Positions 23,032-33,405 of a DNA stretch of 64,000 nt are shown here, one piece after another; the first letter of the stretch is position 1, and each line of letters starts with the position of its first letter. Position numbers and translations under genes: made by a program. Below the pieces are notes generated by a model. The model did no database searches. It was not told the DNA's origin and saw only the letters and a program-made list of their open reading frames with translations. The stretch lies in NCBI GenBank assembly GCA_032717465.1, contig CM064715.1:37521104-37585103 (forward strand). The letters are read 5' to 3'. The DNA comes from Coenobita brevimanus. Taxonomy: Eukaryota; Arthropoda; Malacostraca; Decapoda; Coenobitidae.

Positions 23032-25374
23032 TTATTCGGACAGAAAAAGAGTCAGCTGAGGATTTTCGTGCAAATACTTGTCTAATTTGTTTTTGAATGT
23101 CTCAATTGAGATACTGTTCATGGTATCTGAGGGTAATCTGTTCCAGATATTTACAACTCTGTTAAAGAAGAAGTATTTTGCTTCATGGGATTGGAATCGC
23201 TTTCCCATGATTTTGCAGCCATTACTTCTGGTTTGACTCGACCGGTCTATATCAAAATATTTATTCATGTCTAAGTTGTCATATCCCTTCATGATTTTGA
23301 AAACTTCAATAAGGTCCCCTCTTAACCTGCGCTTCGTTAGGCTAAATAATTTAAGTTCTTCAAGGCGTTCCTCATATGGTTTGTTTCTAAGTCGTGGTAT
23401 CATTTTTGTGATTCTTCGCTGAATTTTCTCTAATTTTTTAATGTCCTTTCTGTAGTACGGAGACCAGAATTGCACACAATACTCAAGATGGGGGCGCACT
23501 AGCGAGTTGTACAAGGCAAGTATGACTTTTTCCGATTTAAACTCGAAAGTTCTTCCAATAAAACCCACTAGCTTGTTTGCAATTTTAACCGCATCGGTAC
23601 ACTGCTTGCTTGGTAATAGGTCATTTGATATTATCACACCAAGATCCTTTTCACTGTCTGTACTTGATAACTGAACATTGTTCATTTTGTAATTTGCATG
23701 GACATTGTTACTTCCAATATGAAGTACTTTACATTTTTCTGTGTTAAATTTCATTTGCCATTTTTCTGCCCAGCTTGCTAAAGTATTAAGGTCATTTTGT
23801 AACTGCTGCCACTGTAATTTTGAAGTGACTTGACTGGTTATTTTAGTATCATCTGCAAATTTGGATACTTTACAATTTAGACCCTCATCAATGTCATTTA
23901 TAAAGATAATAAAAAGTATCGGTCCAAGTACTGAGCCTTGGGGAACGCCGCTGATCACATTACGCCATTTGGATTCCTTTCCGTTTATCACAACTCGCTG
24001 TTTTCGGTCTGACAGCCAGTCTTGTAACCATTTTTGCGTCTTTCCTTTTATTCCATGTGCTTCTATTTTTCTCATGAGACGCTTGTGAGGGACAGTGTCA
24101 AATGCTTTCTGAAAGTCGAGGTAAATTATATCTACTGCTCTTGAGTCATCGTATGATTTGTAAACATCATGGAAGAAGTCCAGTAAGTTAGTTAAGCATG
24201 AACGACGATGTCTGAATCCATGTTGCGAGTCTTTAATTATATTATTTTCTTCTAGATAATTAACTATTTTATCTCTTATGATTTTTTCCATTAACTTGCA
24301 CACTACTGATGTTAAGCTGATTGGTCTGTAATTTCCTGGGTGTGACTCATTTCCTTTTTTGAAAATTGGTGTTACATTTGCTAGTTTCCATTCACGTGGA
24401 ACTTTCCCAGTACTTAATGATTTATTGAATAAGACAGAGAGTGGCAGCAGTAACTCATGTTTTGCTTCTTTGAGAATTCTCGGTGATATTTTATCGGGGC
24501 CAGGGATTTTGTTTATGTCCGTACTATTTATGGCTGAAAGGATATCGTTATTATGGATAGCACAGTTACTAAGGACTGTGCTATTTGCTTGGTTTGTGGG
24601 TAACAGTAGGTTTCTGGTGGTGTTTTCTACTGTAAAAACAGACGCAAAGTAATCGTTAAGAATGTTTGCCATTTCGACCTCATTTTCAGTGTGTTTGCCA
24701 TTGTTTGTTTCTAGAGGACCTATTGATGTAGTCATAACCTTTTTCTTTCTAATGTAACTGTAAAATTCTTTAGGATTTGATTTGCACGTATTAGCAATGT
24801 GGATCTCCAGTGCTCTTTTGCTTTGTTTAATAAGTCTTTTCGAAATGCGGCGTAGATTATCGTACTGTAATTTATCATCATTATTTTGTGTAGCTTTATA
24901 TTTATGGTATGCCTGTTTTTTGGCTATTAAGTTACTTTTTATTTCACTGGACCACCACTTTGGTTTACTGTTTCCAGCTGGACGTCTGTTACGTAGTGGC
25001 ACACATGTCTTTACCACTTCATTAAATTTTTTGGTGAATATTTCCCATGCTTGGTTTATGTCATCGGTTTCAGACATTTGATTCCAATCTGCAGTTGCAA
25101 GTAGCGCTCTGAGCCTGTTGAAATTAGCTCTACGATAATCTGGGACCTTTTCTTTGCTCTCCATTTCTTTTACTTTTTCAGTAGTAATATTAAACTGTAT
25201 AGTTCGATGATCACTGGAACTAAACTCAGGTCTTATTTCAACGTTGTTGACTAGGTTATCATTTGTAGTCAAGATGATGTCTAGGATATTGTTTCCTCTC
25301 GTTGGGTATTCTACGTGTTGGGAAAGGGCGCTTTCTTGAAGGTTCGTATAAAGCTCTTGCCCTGAGTGTGCCAT
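23032..25374 (-). CDS. LINE L-B ORF2: reverse transcriptase (CR1-like)
   Basis: This is the longest clean reading frame of its family in the window: 780 residues from the Met at 25374. The frame stays open upstream to about 25510 through the end of the endonuclease domain (IFGDFNLPVTKW, SSDHRTI). RT blocks in order are YRPISLTSVVCKLMEKI, HGFRHRRSCLTNLLDF, YLDFQKAFDTVPH, SGVPQGSVLGPILF and the catalytic KFADDTKI. The C-terminal domain has WSPYYRKDIKKLEKIQRRIT and NIWNRLPSD. The pattern is that of CR1-group elements. It copies its own RNA at a nicked target. One frameshift near 25510 separates it from the endonuclease N-terminus, so this copy is probably dead but young. The 3' end lies at about 22996. 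Confidence 0.92.
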   Translation of the reverse strand: MAHSGQELYTNLQESALSQHVEYPTRGNNILDIILTTNDNLVNNVEIRPEFSSSDHRTIQFNITTEKVKEMESKEKVPDYRRANFNRLRALLATADWNQMSETDDINQAWEIFTKKFNEVVKTCVPLRNRRPAGNSKPKWWSSEIKSNLIAKKQAYHKYKATQNNDDKLQYDNLRRISKRLIKQSKRALEIHIANTCKSNPKEFYSYIRKKKVMTTSIGPLETNNGKHTENEVEMANILNDYFASVFTVENTTRNLLLPTNQANSTVLSNCAIHNNDILSAINSTDINKIPGPDKISPRILKEAKHELLLPLSVLFNKSLSTGKVPREWKLANVTPIFKKGNESHPGNYRPISLTSVVCKLMEKIIRDKIVNYLEENNIIKDSQHGFRHRRSCLTNLLDFFHDVYKSYDDSRAVDIIYLDFQKAFDTVPHKRLMRKIEAHGIKGKTQKWLQDWLSDRKQRVVINGKESKWRNVISGVPQGSVLGPILFIIFINDIDEGLNCKVSKFADDTKITSQVTSKLQWQQLQNDLNTLASWAEKWQMKFNTEKCKVLHIGSNNVHANYKMNNVQLSSTDSEKDLGVIISNDLLPSKQCTDAVKIANKLVGFIGRTFEFKSEKVILALYNSLVRPHLEYCVQFWSPYYRKDIKKLEKIQRRITKMIPRLRNKPYEERLEELKLFSLTKRRLRGDLIEVFKIMKGYDNLDMNKYFDIDRSSQTRSNGCKIMGKRFQSHEAKYFFFNRVVNIWNRLPSDTMNSISIETFKNKLDKYLHENPQLTLFLSE

Positions 25375-25509
25375 CAGTGGTTCACCCCACTTTGTTACCG
25401 GTAGATTAAAGTCTCCAAAAATTACGCTATCCTCTTGACAACAAATTTCCGCAATTTGATCATAAAGTTTTTCATCTGTCTCAGTTGACTGTGCTGGAGG
25501 ACGATAGAT

Positions 25510-25905
25510 GAGACATATTTATTTTGTGTGAATTAATACTTAGCTGAACATAACTGGCATCTATGTTGGTAATAATGGGTTTGGATAGCACAAGGGGATG
25601 GAGACTAGTTTTCACATATAGTAAAACACCGCCACCAGCTCGATGTGGTCGCTCACAGCTGAAAATATTGTACCCTGTTAGTGAGTATTCCGCTAGAAAG
25701 TCACGGTCAGCTGTGTTAATCCAGGACTCTGTGATGCCAATGATGTCATAATTTTCTAGGCAAATTAGAGATTCTAAATCCTCAAACTTGTTACGCAGAC
25801 TGCGTGCGTTAGCATAGCAGACTCTAATTCCGTTCCGAACAGTTGGTGATCTGACTTTGTGGGTATTTACGTTAAGGTTACTGTTCCTGGATGTGCCGCG
25901 TTTTT
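25510..25905 (-). pseudogene. LINE L-B ORF2 N-terminus: endonuclease start
   Basis: The open frame carries VCYANARSLRNKFEDL, IGITESWI and AGGGVLLYVK, the first motifs of the apurinic-like endonuclease of CR1 LINEs. It runs into the frame of the RT part after a one-base shift near 25510. There is no Met before the domain. The frame overlaps the end of ORF1 by about 17 bases in the -1 phase (ORF1 stop TAA at 25906-25908, followed by a run of seven A on the minus strand). ORF2 may therefore be reached by recoding or re-initiation. Confidence 0.75.
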
Positions 25906-26340
25906 TTATCTGAAGAGGGCGACTTTATCATGTAGAAGTCTACCTAGCCGTGCTGCTCCTACTGAGTTCAAATGGAGACCATCTTTCTGGAATAGAGTAT
26001 GTTGCTCATAAAACTGGTCCCACAGATTGACAAAGTCGACTGCCTCTTGCGTGCAGAGAGATTTGAGCCGGTTATTTGTGCTGAAGGCCTTATCATAGAA
26101 ACTATTTTCTGCCTTGATCCTTAGGAGTATACCAGATATTATCACATTAGTGGACTTTGTTTTGAATCGTTTGATCATTTCATGATACTTTGCTAGCAAT
26201 TCCTCTGATCTATTGCGCTTCAGATCATTTGTTCCAACATGGATAACGTATAGAGTTTGATCATTTGCGTCTTTTGTGACCTCATCGCAGGCTTCTGTGA
26301 TATCACGTAGTCCACCTCCTGGAAAACAGTACCTCTTTCT
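25906..26340 (-). pseudogene. LINE L-B ORF1, C-terminal half (SGNH esterase-like)
   Basis: The frame reads CFPGGGLRDITEACDEV, HVGTNDL and later DGLHLNSVGAARLG before the stop at 25906. GTND and the DGLH..N block are the hallmark blocks III and V of the SGNH hydrolase domain found in ORF1 of many CR1 elements. The GDS block lies in the other half, at about 37860-37872, beyond the inserted LINE L-C. The domain may bind or hydrolyse lipid esters; its role in retrotransposition is not settled. Confidence 0.8.
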
Positions 26341-26341
26341 G

Positions 26342-26808
26342 CTTTTTTTTTTTTTTTATGCGAGGAAGAAGGAACCAAAGGCCATGAGCCCGCAGTAACA
26401 GTTCCCTCCAAGAGAAAAACAAAATACAATAGAGAGCCAAATTCAAGATCCGATCATTTTGAGATGCCTGGACACACTGCGTTTGAAAGACTGGAGATCA
26501 TAGGCAGGAGGAAATACAGACAGAGGGAGACAGTTCCAGAGCTGACCTGTTGCATGAATGAAAGACTGGGAGTAACGGTTAGCTCTTGCATTAGAGAGTT
26601 GGACAGAAAAGGGATGAGAGTTTGCTGCCAGACGGGTGCTACGCGCCCGTCGTAAAGGTGGAGGAATGCAAGCAGACAGTTCAGAGGAGCAGTGACCATT
26701 AAAGTAGCGATAGAAAAGAGATAAAGATGCAACAGTGCGGCGAAGAGACAGAGGTTGAAGGGAGTCAGTAAGAGGAGGAGAGTTAATGAGACGAAAAGCC
26801 TTTGACTC
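26342..26808 (-). pseudogene. LINE L-C ORF2 C-terminal end, 3' UTR and poly(A)
   Basis: The minus strand continues LINE L-C on the far side of the LTR element. KAFRLINSPPLTDSL...LSLFYRYFNGHCSSELSACIPP...YSQSFIHATGQLWNCLP ends with a stop at 26443. A short 3' UTR and an A-run (plus-strand T-run 26342-26357) follow. The break point at 26808 joins the frame that ends at 34973 once the LTR element and one target duplication are removed. The C-terminal part is intact by itself. Confidence 0.85.
26804..26808. repeat. Target site duplication of the LTR element (left)
   Basis: GACTC directly before TGTCACG; the partner GACTC is at 34973-34977 directly after CGTGACA. Five bases is the usual duplication length for Ty3/gypsy integrases. 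Confidence 0.92.
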
Positions 26809-27831
26809 TGTCACGAATCAATTCGCGACATTTCCTTTTTGTGAGAAACCACGAACTATTAGTGGAAAACTCACTGTGTATCGCTCAGCTAACCGTTTCT
26901 CCCTCCATTGTCGGAGTATACTTTTCAAATAATTCGTCACCGTTTTCAAAGAGTGACCGATTTAATGCACGTCACTAAGTGCTGTACTGAGCGATACTAT
27001 TGTTTTTTTATTGTTCGCCCTGCTCATTCGACCGTTAAAAAAATGCGGCCGAGTGCTCCGCTTTCCCACGACTTACTCAGTCTTGTGTTTGTTGTGACGG
27101 AGGAAGGTCCTGTGCCGCAGTGTGAGAGGTCAGCTAGTACCCAAACTCCACTTCACAGTTAGTCCAGTCTTCCCACCCATCTGGTGATACGCAGCATTCA
27201 TCGATTATAGTATTTCTTTTGTGTATTTTCTAGTTATAAGAGTTTAATTAAGGTGTTTTTTTTTAGACGTAAGTATTTAGCTCGTGTGAGAGTGAGTGAG
27301 TGCGTCTCATTGATTTGAAATGTAATGTTAAATTTATTTTTTGGGATTAATAAATTTAACAGTTCTATTTCTTGAGCTTCAATGTAAAGTAAAATCTTGT
27401 TTCATTTAATCCAAATTAAGCTTATTTTCCATATAGCTCCTAGCTTGCATAAACGTTTGCTTTCATAACTGGTACTTAGACCAGTCTTGTATTAACTTAA
27501 TATCCGTTGTGCCATCTGGGAGTTAAGCATCGGCAAGAACCTGATGTTAGTATTAGTTATTTATTGTCAGGGGTGATGTAACTTTCTCCAGAGGCTAACA
27601 GTACAGTAATTCAGCAATTGTGAGTAATTAGTCTCTGCTGTGTACTGTTGAGAAAGTTTATAAATTCTCGTTCTTGAGAATCTTAGCAAGTCAGCGTAAA
27701 GTAATCGTTGCTTGATGTAGCAAGACAATCATTGTCTTTGCTCTTCAATATTATTGAATATTATTATCAAATTAAATAATATTTAACCATTTATTTTAAA
27801 ATTACCGTGATAATATAAAAACCCCGTGACA
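26809..27831 (+). repeat. 5' LTR (1,023 bp)
   Basis: Ends are the 7-bp inverted repeat TGTCACG/CGTGACA. It is nearly identical to 33948-34972. Differences are a T to A substitution (GATTATAG versus GATAATAG), an extra A in a T-run and an extra T in another T-run, both in the 3' copy. It should hold the promoter of the element. AATAAA-like signals exist (ATTAATAAATTTAA near 27344), but I cannot fix the U3/R/U5 borders. Confidence 0.95.
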
Positions 27832-27852
27832 ATTGGCGACCTCATTCCAGGA
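27832..27852 (+). promoter_or_regulatory. Putative primer-binding site
   Basis: After a two-base gap (AT) the sequence TGGCGACCTCATTCC (from 27834) follows the LTR, the place where the tRNA primer anneals. TGG at the start, pairing with a 3' CCA, fits. I do not assign the tRNA. Confidence 0.6.
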
Positions 27853-28244
27853 TATTAACTCCTAACCCTAAAGCTATTCACGAGATAGTGCTCACTCATT
27901 CATATTTAGGTATTTATCATTAAAGTTTATAGACACAAGTTTACTGGTATTTACCCTTAATTTAGCAAGTGAATTTTGCTTTATTAATCAATAGAGTACT
28001 TAACTCGTTTATTCTTGGTAACGCCAGACGATTTTATTCGCTCCTGGGAAGTCGCCGTACCCATTGTGTTTATTATTGACAATAGTCTTCCCAGTCATTT
28101 ACATTTTGATTTATTCTTTGCCAGTTAACTGGATAAGACTGGTTACCACTAGCTTCTGTCTGTACCCTTTATTTGTGTTTATTGGCATTCGTTTGAAGCA
28201 GCAATCAGTACTGAGTCGCTAGTTATTTAGATTGAGTTAGCGAC

Positions 28245-29582
28245 ATGGCTACTACCATATTTTTACAGGAAGCCAAAGATATGGGTCTTACGGACCCAAC
28301 TGAAATCAAAGAATACATACTCTCACGGTTCAATTACGAGCAAGAACGTGAGAAAGATGCTCGTGAAAGAGCGTAGAATTCAGCGCGAATACGAGCGAGA
28401 ACAGCGTGAACACGAGCAAAAACAGCGCGCGAACTCGACTTGGAACGAGCGAGAACAGCGTGAACACGAGCAAAAACAGCGCGAACTCGACTTGGAACAC
28501 GAGCGAGAACAGCGTGAGGAACGAGAGAAAGAACGAGAACATGAACTTGAAGTGCTAAAGCTCAAGCGAGATTCCTTGGGTTCAGACACATCTGGTGCAG
28601 TTGGTTCAAGCTCCACGAGCGCTCTCCCTGCACATGTTATGGCGACCCCACACATCAAGCTTCCCCCATACAAAGATGGCGAGCGAATCGAGCCATACAT
28701 AGCTCGATTTGAAGACATGGCTCAGCTTTACCAGCTCGATGATGCAGCTAAGCGGCTTCAGTTCCTTAGCCTGTTTGAGGGCCCTGCCCTCGATATTCTC
28801 CACAGAATTCGTGGAGACAATCTCACGTATGAAGTGATGAAAGCTGCACTCATTAAGGCGTATGGTCTCACAGTAGACGACGCCAAAGCTCAGTTCATGC
28901 GAGCTCGTCTCCAAGACAAGGAGACAGCTGTTCAGTTCCTCGACCGTCTCACTGCTTACCTAGGTGAGTGGATGGAAAAAGATGAAACTCCTTCCACGCG
29001 TGAGGGGATAATTGACCTTATGCTGCGTACACAGCTAGAGGGTCGTGGCCTGCTGAGCTCATAGCACAGCTTAAGATCTGCCAGGTGAAAGATGCCAGCC
29101 AAATGGTAGAGAGAAGGCTGACGCATTCTTTACTGCATACGGGTATCAAGCTCGTAAGCAAAACACCTGGAGCAGAAAAGATACTGCCAAGTCTGGGAAG
29201 CCGTCTCAGACTGAATCCCAGCACCAAGGCCGTTCTCAGAGTAATGGTCAAGGTCCAAGCAAACCACAGAAGGACCAGGGGCAAAATACACAGCAGCCTG
29301 CTTGGAAGCGGTACAACAAGCACCCCAACCAGCAGCAGTTCCCCAAGCAGCAGCAGCAGCAATACAAGGACAAGCCACGTAACCCTCAGTCAGGTCAATT
29401 AGTGTATCAGAGGCAGGAGGCAAATGCAGCCTTCATTCCACAAGTACCCGGTGGTGCCATCTCTACCAGTACAGGTACTTCACAACAGTTCACAAGTCCC
29501 CCTCCGACCATGAACTCTCCTCAGACACCTGGTTCCCTGGGCGCCACGTTTGCTGCATCGGTTGTTCCGCAGTCTCATGAAT
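28245..29582 (+). pseudogene. gag of the gmr1-like element
   Basis: The ATG at 28245 opens a frame that stops after 43 residues and is taken up in the next frame from about 28348 to 29064. The N-terminus (FLQEAKDMGL, EYILSRF) is followed by a very charged Glu/Arg/Gln helix made of an 18-residue repeat (28391-28520). A capsid-like domain comes next (KLPPYKDGERIEPYIARFEDMA, then LFEGPALDILHRI, and QFLDRLTAYLGEWM). After a shift near 29040 a Gln/Lys/Pro-rich tail extends to a stop at 29580. I see no CCHC zinc knuckle. The protein would form the particle that packages the RNA. Breaks at about 28340-28376 and 29040 are single-base. Confidence 0.8.
28391..28520 (+). repeat. 54-bp repeat within gag (18 residues)
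   Basis: ACGAGCGAGAACAGCGTGAA starts at 28391, 28445 and 28499, two full units and a partial third. The first unit has a 2-base insertion and a compensating loss at its end. It therefore reads ANSTWN where the second unit reads ELDLEH, and then returns to frame. Confidence 0.88.
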
Positions 29583-29952
29583 GACTGGCTGCTACCTCCT
29601 CAGACCCTTCCACCAGCAACACTGCCTTTCTTGTTCAGCCAGGGTCTGTGGGAGGTGTTTCTGTAAATGTCCTGAGGGACAATGGTTCCTCAGGTTGCTC
29701 TGTTAAGCAGAGTTTAGTTCGGCCTGATGAGTATACAGGTCGACAGATCCAAGTTAGACTTATTGATGGATCAGTGAGATTGTTCCCTGAGGCACGTATC
29801 CAGGTGGCATCTCCATTTTTCACTGGCTTGACAGCTGCAGTTGTCATGCCAGAACCTTTGTTGACCTCATCTTAGGCAACATACCTGGCATCAAAAATAG
29901 TTGTGCCGTAGATGTTGCTACTCAGACTTCGGCTGCTGCGATAACACGAGCC
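29583..29952 (+). pseudogene. Retroviral-type aspartic protease of the gmr1-like element
   Basis: The frame 29648-29875 carries VSVNVLRDNGSSGCSVKQSL: the Asp of the active-site D-T/S-G triad is kept, but the second residue is Asn (codons 29678-29686). About 60 residues on, EPLL...LILGNIPGIKN supplies the usual ILG block near the C-terminus, reached only after a one-base shift at about 29850 next to a G. The protease normally cuts the Gag-Pol precursor. It is non-functional as written, because of the shift and the DNG triplet. Confidence 0.7.
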
Positions 29953-31250
29953 ATGGCCAAGGCTCCAAATCGCGTCACTCCGTTGACCGTCGCAACGCAA
30001 GATCTGATTCGTAGTCAAGATGTTGTCCAAGAGCAACAGACTGACTCGACACTTGCCTCAGTGCGCAAGAAGCTGGAGGGTAAAGTGATCAAGTATTCAC
30101 GGGGAGGTCAAGCCAGGTTCCTTCGTAAGCGAGGACGGCTGTACCGTGAGTCACAGACACCCCAGGGTGAGGTTCGACTGCAGTTTGTCGTTCCTGCAAA
30201 GTATCGCCGAGCAGTGTTTGAATTAGGTCACTGTTCAGCGATGGGAGGTCACATGGGTCAAGGAAGGCCTCTGACCGCATCCATGCTGACTTTTTCTGGC
30301 CAGGAATGGGACGGGAAATAACGAGGCTCGTACGTTCATGTGATGTGTGTCAGCGTACCACTGACCGGGGACGTGTCCGTCCTGCGCCATTGAAGCCAAT
30401 GCCCATAATCTCTGAACCGTTCGAGAGAGTAGCAGTTGACATAGTTGGGCCAATCTCTCCTAGGGCTAGTGATGGATCAAAGTATATCCTCACTATAGTT
30501 GATTTCAGCACACGGTGGCCTGAAGCCGTGGCCCTTAAGAATATAGAGGCTGTCACTGTTGCTGAGGCATTAATTGAAGTGTTCTATCGTGTAGGTATCC
30601 CTAAGGAGGTCTTGAGCGACCGGGGTTCGCAGTTCACTTCGGCAATGATGAACGAAACGTTCAGGTTGCTGTCCATCCGAGGCTTACGAACTACGCCGTA
30701 TCATCCCATGTGTAACGGGTTGTGTGAGAGGTTCAATGGAACTCTCAAGAAGATGTTGAGGCGCATGACCGCCGAACAGCCAAAGGAATGGCCGCGGTTC
30801 ATTGCTCCTCTTCTATTTGCTTATCGAGAAGCCCCACAGCATTCATTGAAATTCTCACCCTTTGAACTGGTGTATGGGAGGTCGGTCCGAGGCCCACTTC
30901 AAGTCCTTCGTGAGTTATGGGACGATGAAGAACCCGACCCTGAAGTCAAGACCACTTACACCTACGTCCTTGATTTGGCTGACCGCCTCCAGTCGACGTG
31001 CGAGTTAGCTAAGGAAGAACTGATTAAGGCGCGTGAAGTTCAAAAGGCTTATTACGATAAGAAGGCAAAGCTTCGGAAGTTTAGTCCAGGCGATAAATGC
31101 TTGGTATTACTCCCACTGCCCAGAACAAGTTGTTGGCGCAGTGGAAGGGTCCATTCGATGTAGTAGAGCGCATTTCAGACCTCAACTACATAATACAGAT
31201 GGGGAATCTTCGTAAAAGGTTCCACATTAACATGTTGAAGGCTTATCATG
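29953..31250 (+). pseudogene. Integrase of the gmr1-like element, located before RT
   Basis: The HHCC zinc domain is spread over a frame break near 30265: LGHCSAMGGHMGQ (about 30224-30260), then SCDVCQR (about 30333). The catalytic core in the frame 30306-31163 has AVDIVGP (first Asp), VLSDRGSQFTS (second Asp) and NGLCERFNGTLKKML (Glu), with spacing typical of DDE integrases, followed by PFELVYGR. After a one-base shift near 31105 the GPY/F module follows (LLAQWKGPFDVVERI, then RFHINMLKAY). No chromodomain was seen. All key residues survive. RT follows directly in the same orientation, so this is not a rearranged fragment of another element. Confidence 0.9.
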
Positions 31251-32799
31251 AGTCAGACCCCGAGGAGACTGGCCTACTAGTAGCTGATGATAGTGACCAG
31301 CCACTGGAAGAAACCGGGGCAGCTTCTGTGATCCCAGCTGATGACCATGATGACGAGCCCTTAACCGCTCAGTCCCATCAGGAAGAGACTGTCGGAGATG
31401 TTTTACTTAACCCTGACTTAGCAGTAGGGGACCAAAATGCCTTATGGTCACTGCTCTGTCAGTATGCTGATGTCTTCTCAGACCAACCTAGACTTGCAAA
31501 GGTTGCGTGTCATAAAATTGAGTTGACCAGCAATGCTCCTATTAAGGTTAAGCCATATCCGATTCCCATGCGACTACAGGGTGCAGTAGATAAGGAAATT
31601 GCTGACATGGAGACTGCAGGCATTATCGAAAAGTCCTCATCTCCTTACTGTAGTCCGATGGTAGTAGTCCGCAAGAAAGATGGTGGAGTCAGGATATGTG
31701 GTGACTATAGAAGGCTCAATGCAATCACTAAAGTGGATGCTGAGCCAATGGGTGACCATATTGCCATCTTCTCCAAGCTGGCAGGGTCACGATATTTCAC
31801 GAAGCTTGACCTAGCGAAGGATTCTTCCAGATTCCCTTCGTCCTGAGAGTCGTCAGTTCACTGCCTTTGCTACTCCTAGGGGGTTGTACCAGTATAAAGT
31901 CCTCCCATTTGGACTTACCAATTCCCCCAGCAGTATTTAATCGTGCCATGAGACAAGTGCTCCATGGTATTGTAGGAGTAGAGATGTTCGTTGACGATGT
32001 CCTCGTTCATTCCGCCACATTGGAGGAGCACCTCAGACTCTTGGAAATTGTCTTCAGTAGACTCCAGAGTTTCAACATGACTGTGAAGCCTAGCAAATGC
32101 AAGATTGCTCACAGTGAGGTGGAGTTCCTCGGTCATATTGTTGGCAACAATCACTGCAGGTGTCAGGGTGACAAGATCAGGAAAGTTAGAGAAGCCCCGA
32201 GACCTGTGACCAAGAAACAGGTTAGGGCATTTCTTGGCCTAGTGGGATATTATAGGAGTTTTATCCCCAACTTTGCTCTCATTGCCCAACCATTGTATGA
32301 AGTGCTACGGAAATATGCTCCAAACACCATTGAGTGGGGAGAAGCGCAAGAGAGATCCTTTATTGCTCTTAAGAACATGTTGTGCAAGGAGCCTATCTTG
32401 CAGTTGCCTGATTCCAGCAAACCTTTCATACTGCGCACTGATGCTTCACAAGATGGAGTAGGTGCCGTATTGATGCAGGAATCGGAAGGTGGAATCTTCC
32501 CAGTGGCATACCACAGCCGTAGGCTAAAACCTGCCGAGAGGAATTACAGTACTGTTGAGAAGGAACTCTTGGCTGTGGTTGATGGTGTTAAAAAATATTA
32601 TTATTATCTTTTTGGGGCACCATTTACTCTGGAAACTGATCATATGCCACTCACTAGTCTTAGCACGACCAAGACGGCTAATGCAAGATTGACACGCTGG
32701 ACACTGTATTTGCAGCAGTTTAACCTTGTTGTGAGATACATCAAGGGAAGTGATAACGTAGGTGCAGACCTGATGTCTCGCCTGCTAACTGCTGACTAA
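31251..32799 (+). pseudogene. Reverse transcriptase and RNase H of the gmr1-like element
   Basis: A linker rich in Asp/Glu leads into RT: KVKPYPIPMRLQGAVDKEI, SSSPYCSPMVVVRKKDGG, RICGDYRRLNAIT and YFTKLDLAK, up to a break at about 31830-31860. RT resumes with the catalytic MFVDDVLVHS (about 31984-32010), KCKIAHSEVEFLGHIV and FLGLVGYYRSFIPNFA. RNase H of the Ty3 type follows, with RTDASQDGVGAVL, NYSTVEKELLAVV and LETDHMPL, and the stop is at 32799. Two or three single-base breaks between 31830 and 31925 fall beside short G or C runs. It copies the element RNA to DNA and removes the RNA. Confidence 0.9.
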
Positions 32800-33180
32800 T
32801 ATGGGCAATTGTTGCATGCTGGGTTCCGTAAGATAGGCATCCTAAGCGATTTGAGTAATCCAAGGACCAGCCTGGTTCCCAGTTAAAAGTGTAGACCAGA
32901 CGTCTCACTCGTTGGCCCTACAGGACACAGTATATCCAGGGCTTGTACATACATGTATACCATAAGTTAAGGGGGAAGTTTGAGAACCTTGCAGAGACAG
33001 TCCGAGGCTGTGTATGAATTACCTTGTGGAATGTCTCGAGCTGTGGGCCTCTCTGAGGATTCCCGGAGAATGCACATTACCCACATGAGTGTTCACACCC
33101 ACGGTGGGTGTTAAAACGTGACCTGCCCGAGATTGCGTAGCGATTTTCAGCTTCCTGTATTACTCGTAAGTGTAGAGTTA
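32800..33180. other. 3' untranslated part of the gmr1-like element
   Basis: Follows the RNase H stop. No env-like frame, signal peptide or membrane segment was seen. Confidence 0.6.
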
Positions 33181-33405
33181 GGTTAACCAGTAAACTGCCC
33201 GTTCTAAGCAATTTGTGAATTCAAGAACTGGCACGTTTCCTGGTTAATAATGTTAGGTTAACCAGTAAACTGCCCGTTCTAAGCAATTTGTGAATTCAAG
33301 AACTGGCACGTTTCCTGGTTAATAATGAAAGCGTTAACCAGTAAGCTATAAGGGTTCTAAGCAATTTGTGAATTCAAGAATTACGTTTCCTGGTTAATAA
33401 TGACA
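33181..33405 (+). repeat. 75-bp tandem repeat, three copies, each with an inverted pair
   Basis: Units start at 33181, 33256 and about 33332 (period 75-76). The first two are identical over almost the whole unit; the third has changes in its first third. Every unit has TTAACCAG near its start and CTGGTTAA near its end, an 8-bp perfect inverted repeat that could form a long-loop hairpin. It lies between the RNase H stop and the 3' LTR. Confidence 0.92.

Noticed and set aside
23861..25081. Plus-strand open frames opposite LINE L-B
   Set aside because: Shadows of the well-supported minus-strand RT; no motifs of their own.
25898..25912. Slippery heptamer driving L-B frameshifting
   Set aside because: The A7 run lies at and after the ORF1 stop, so ribosomes would terminate before slipping on it.
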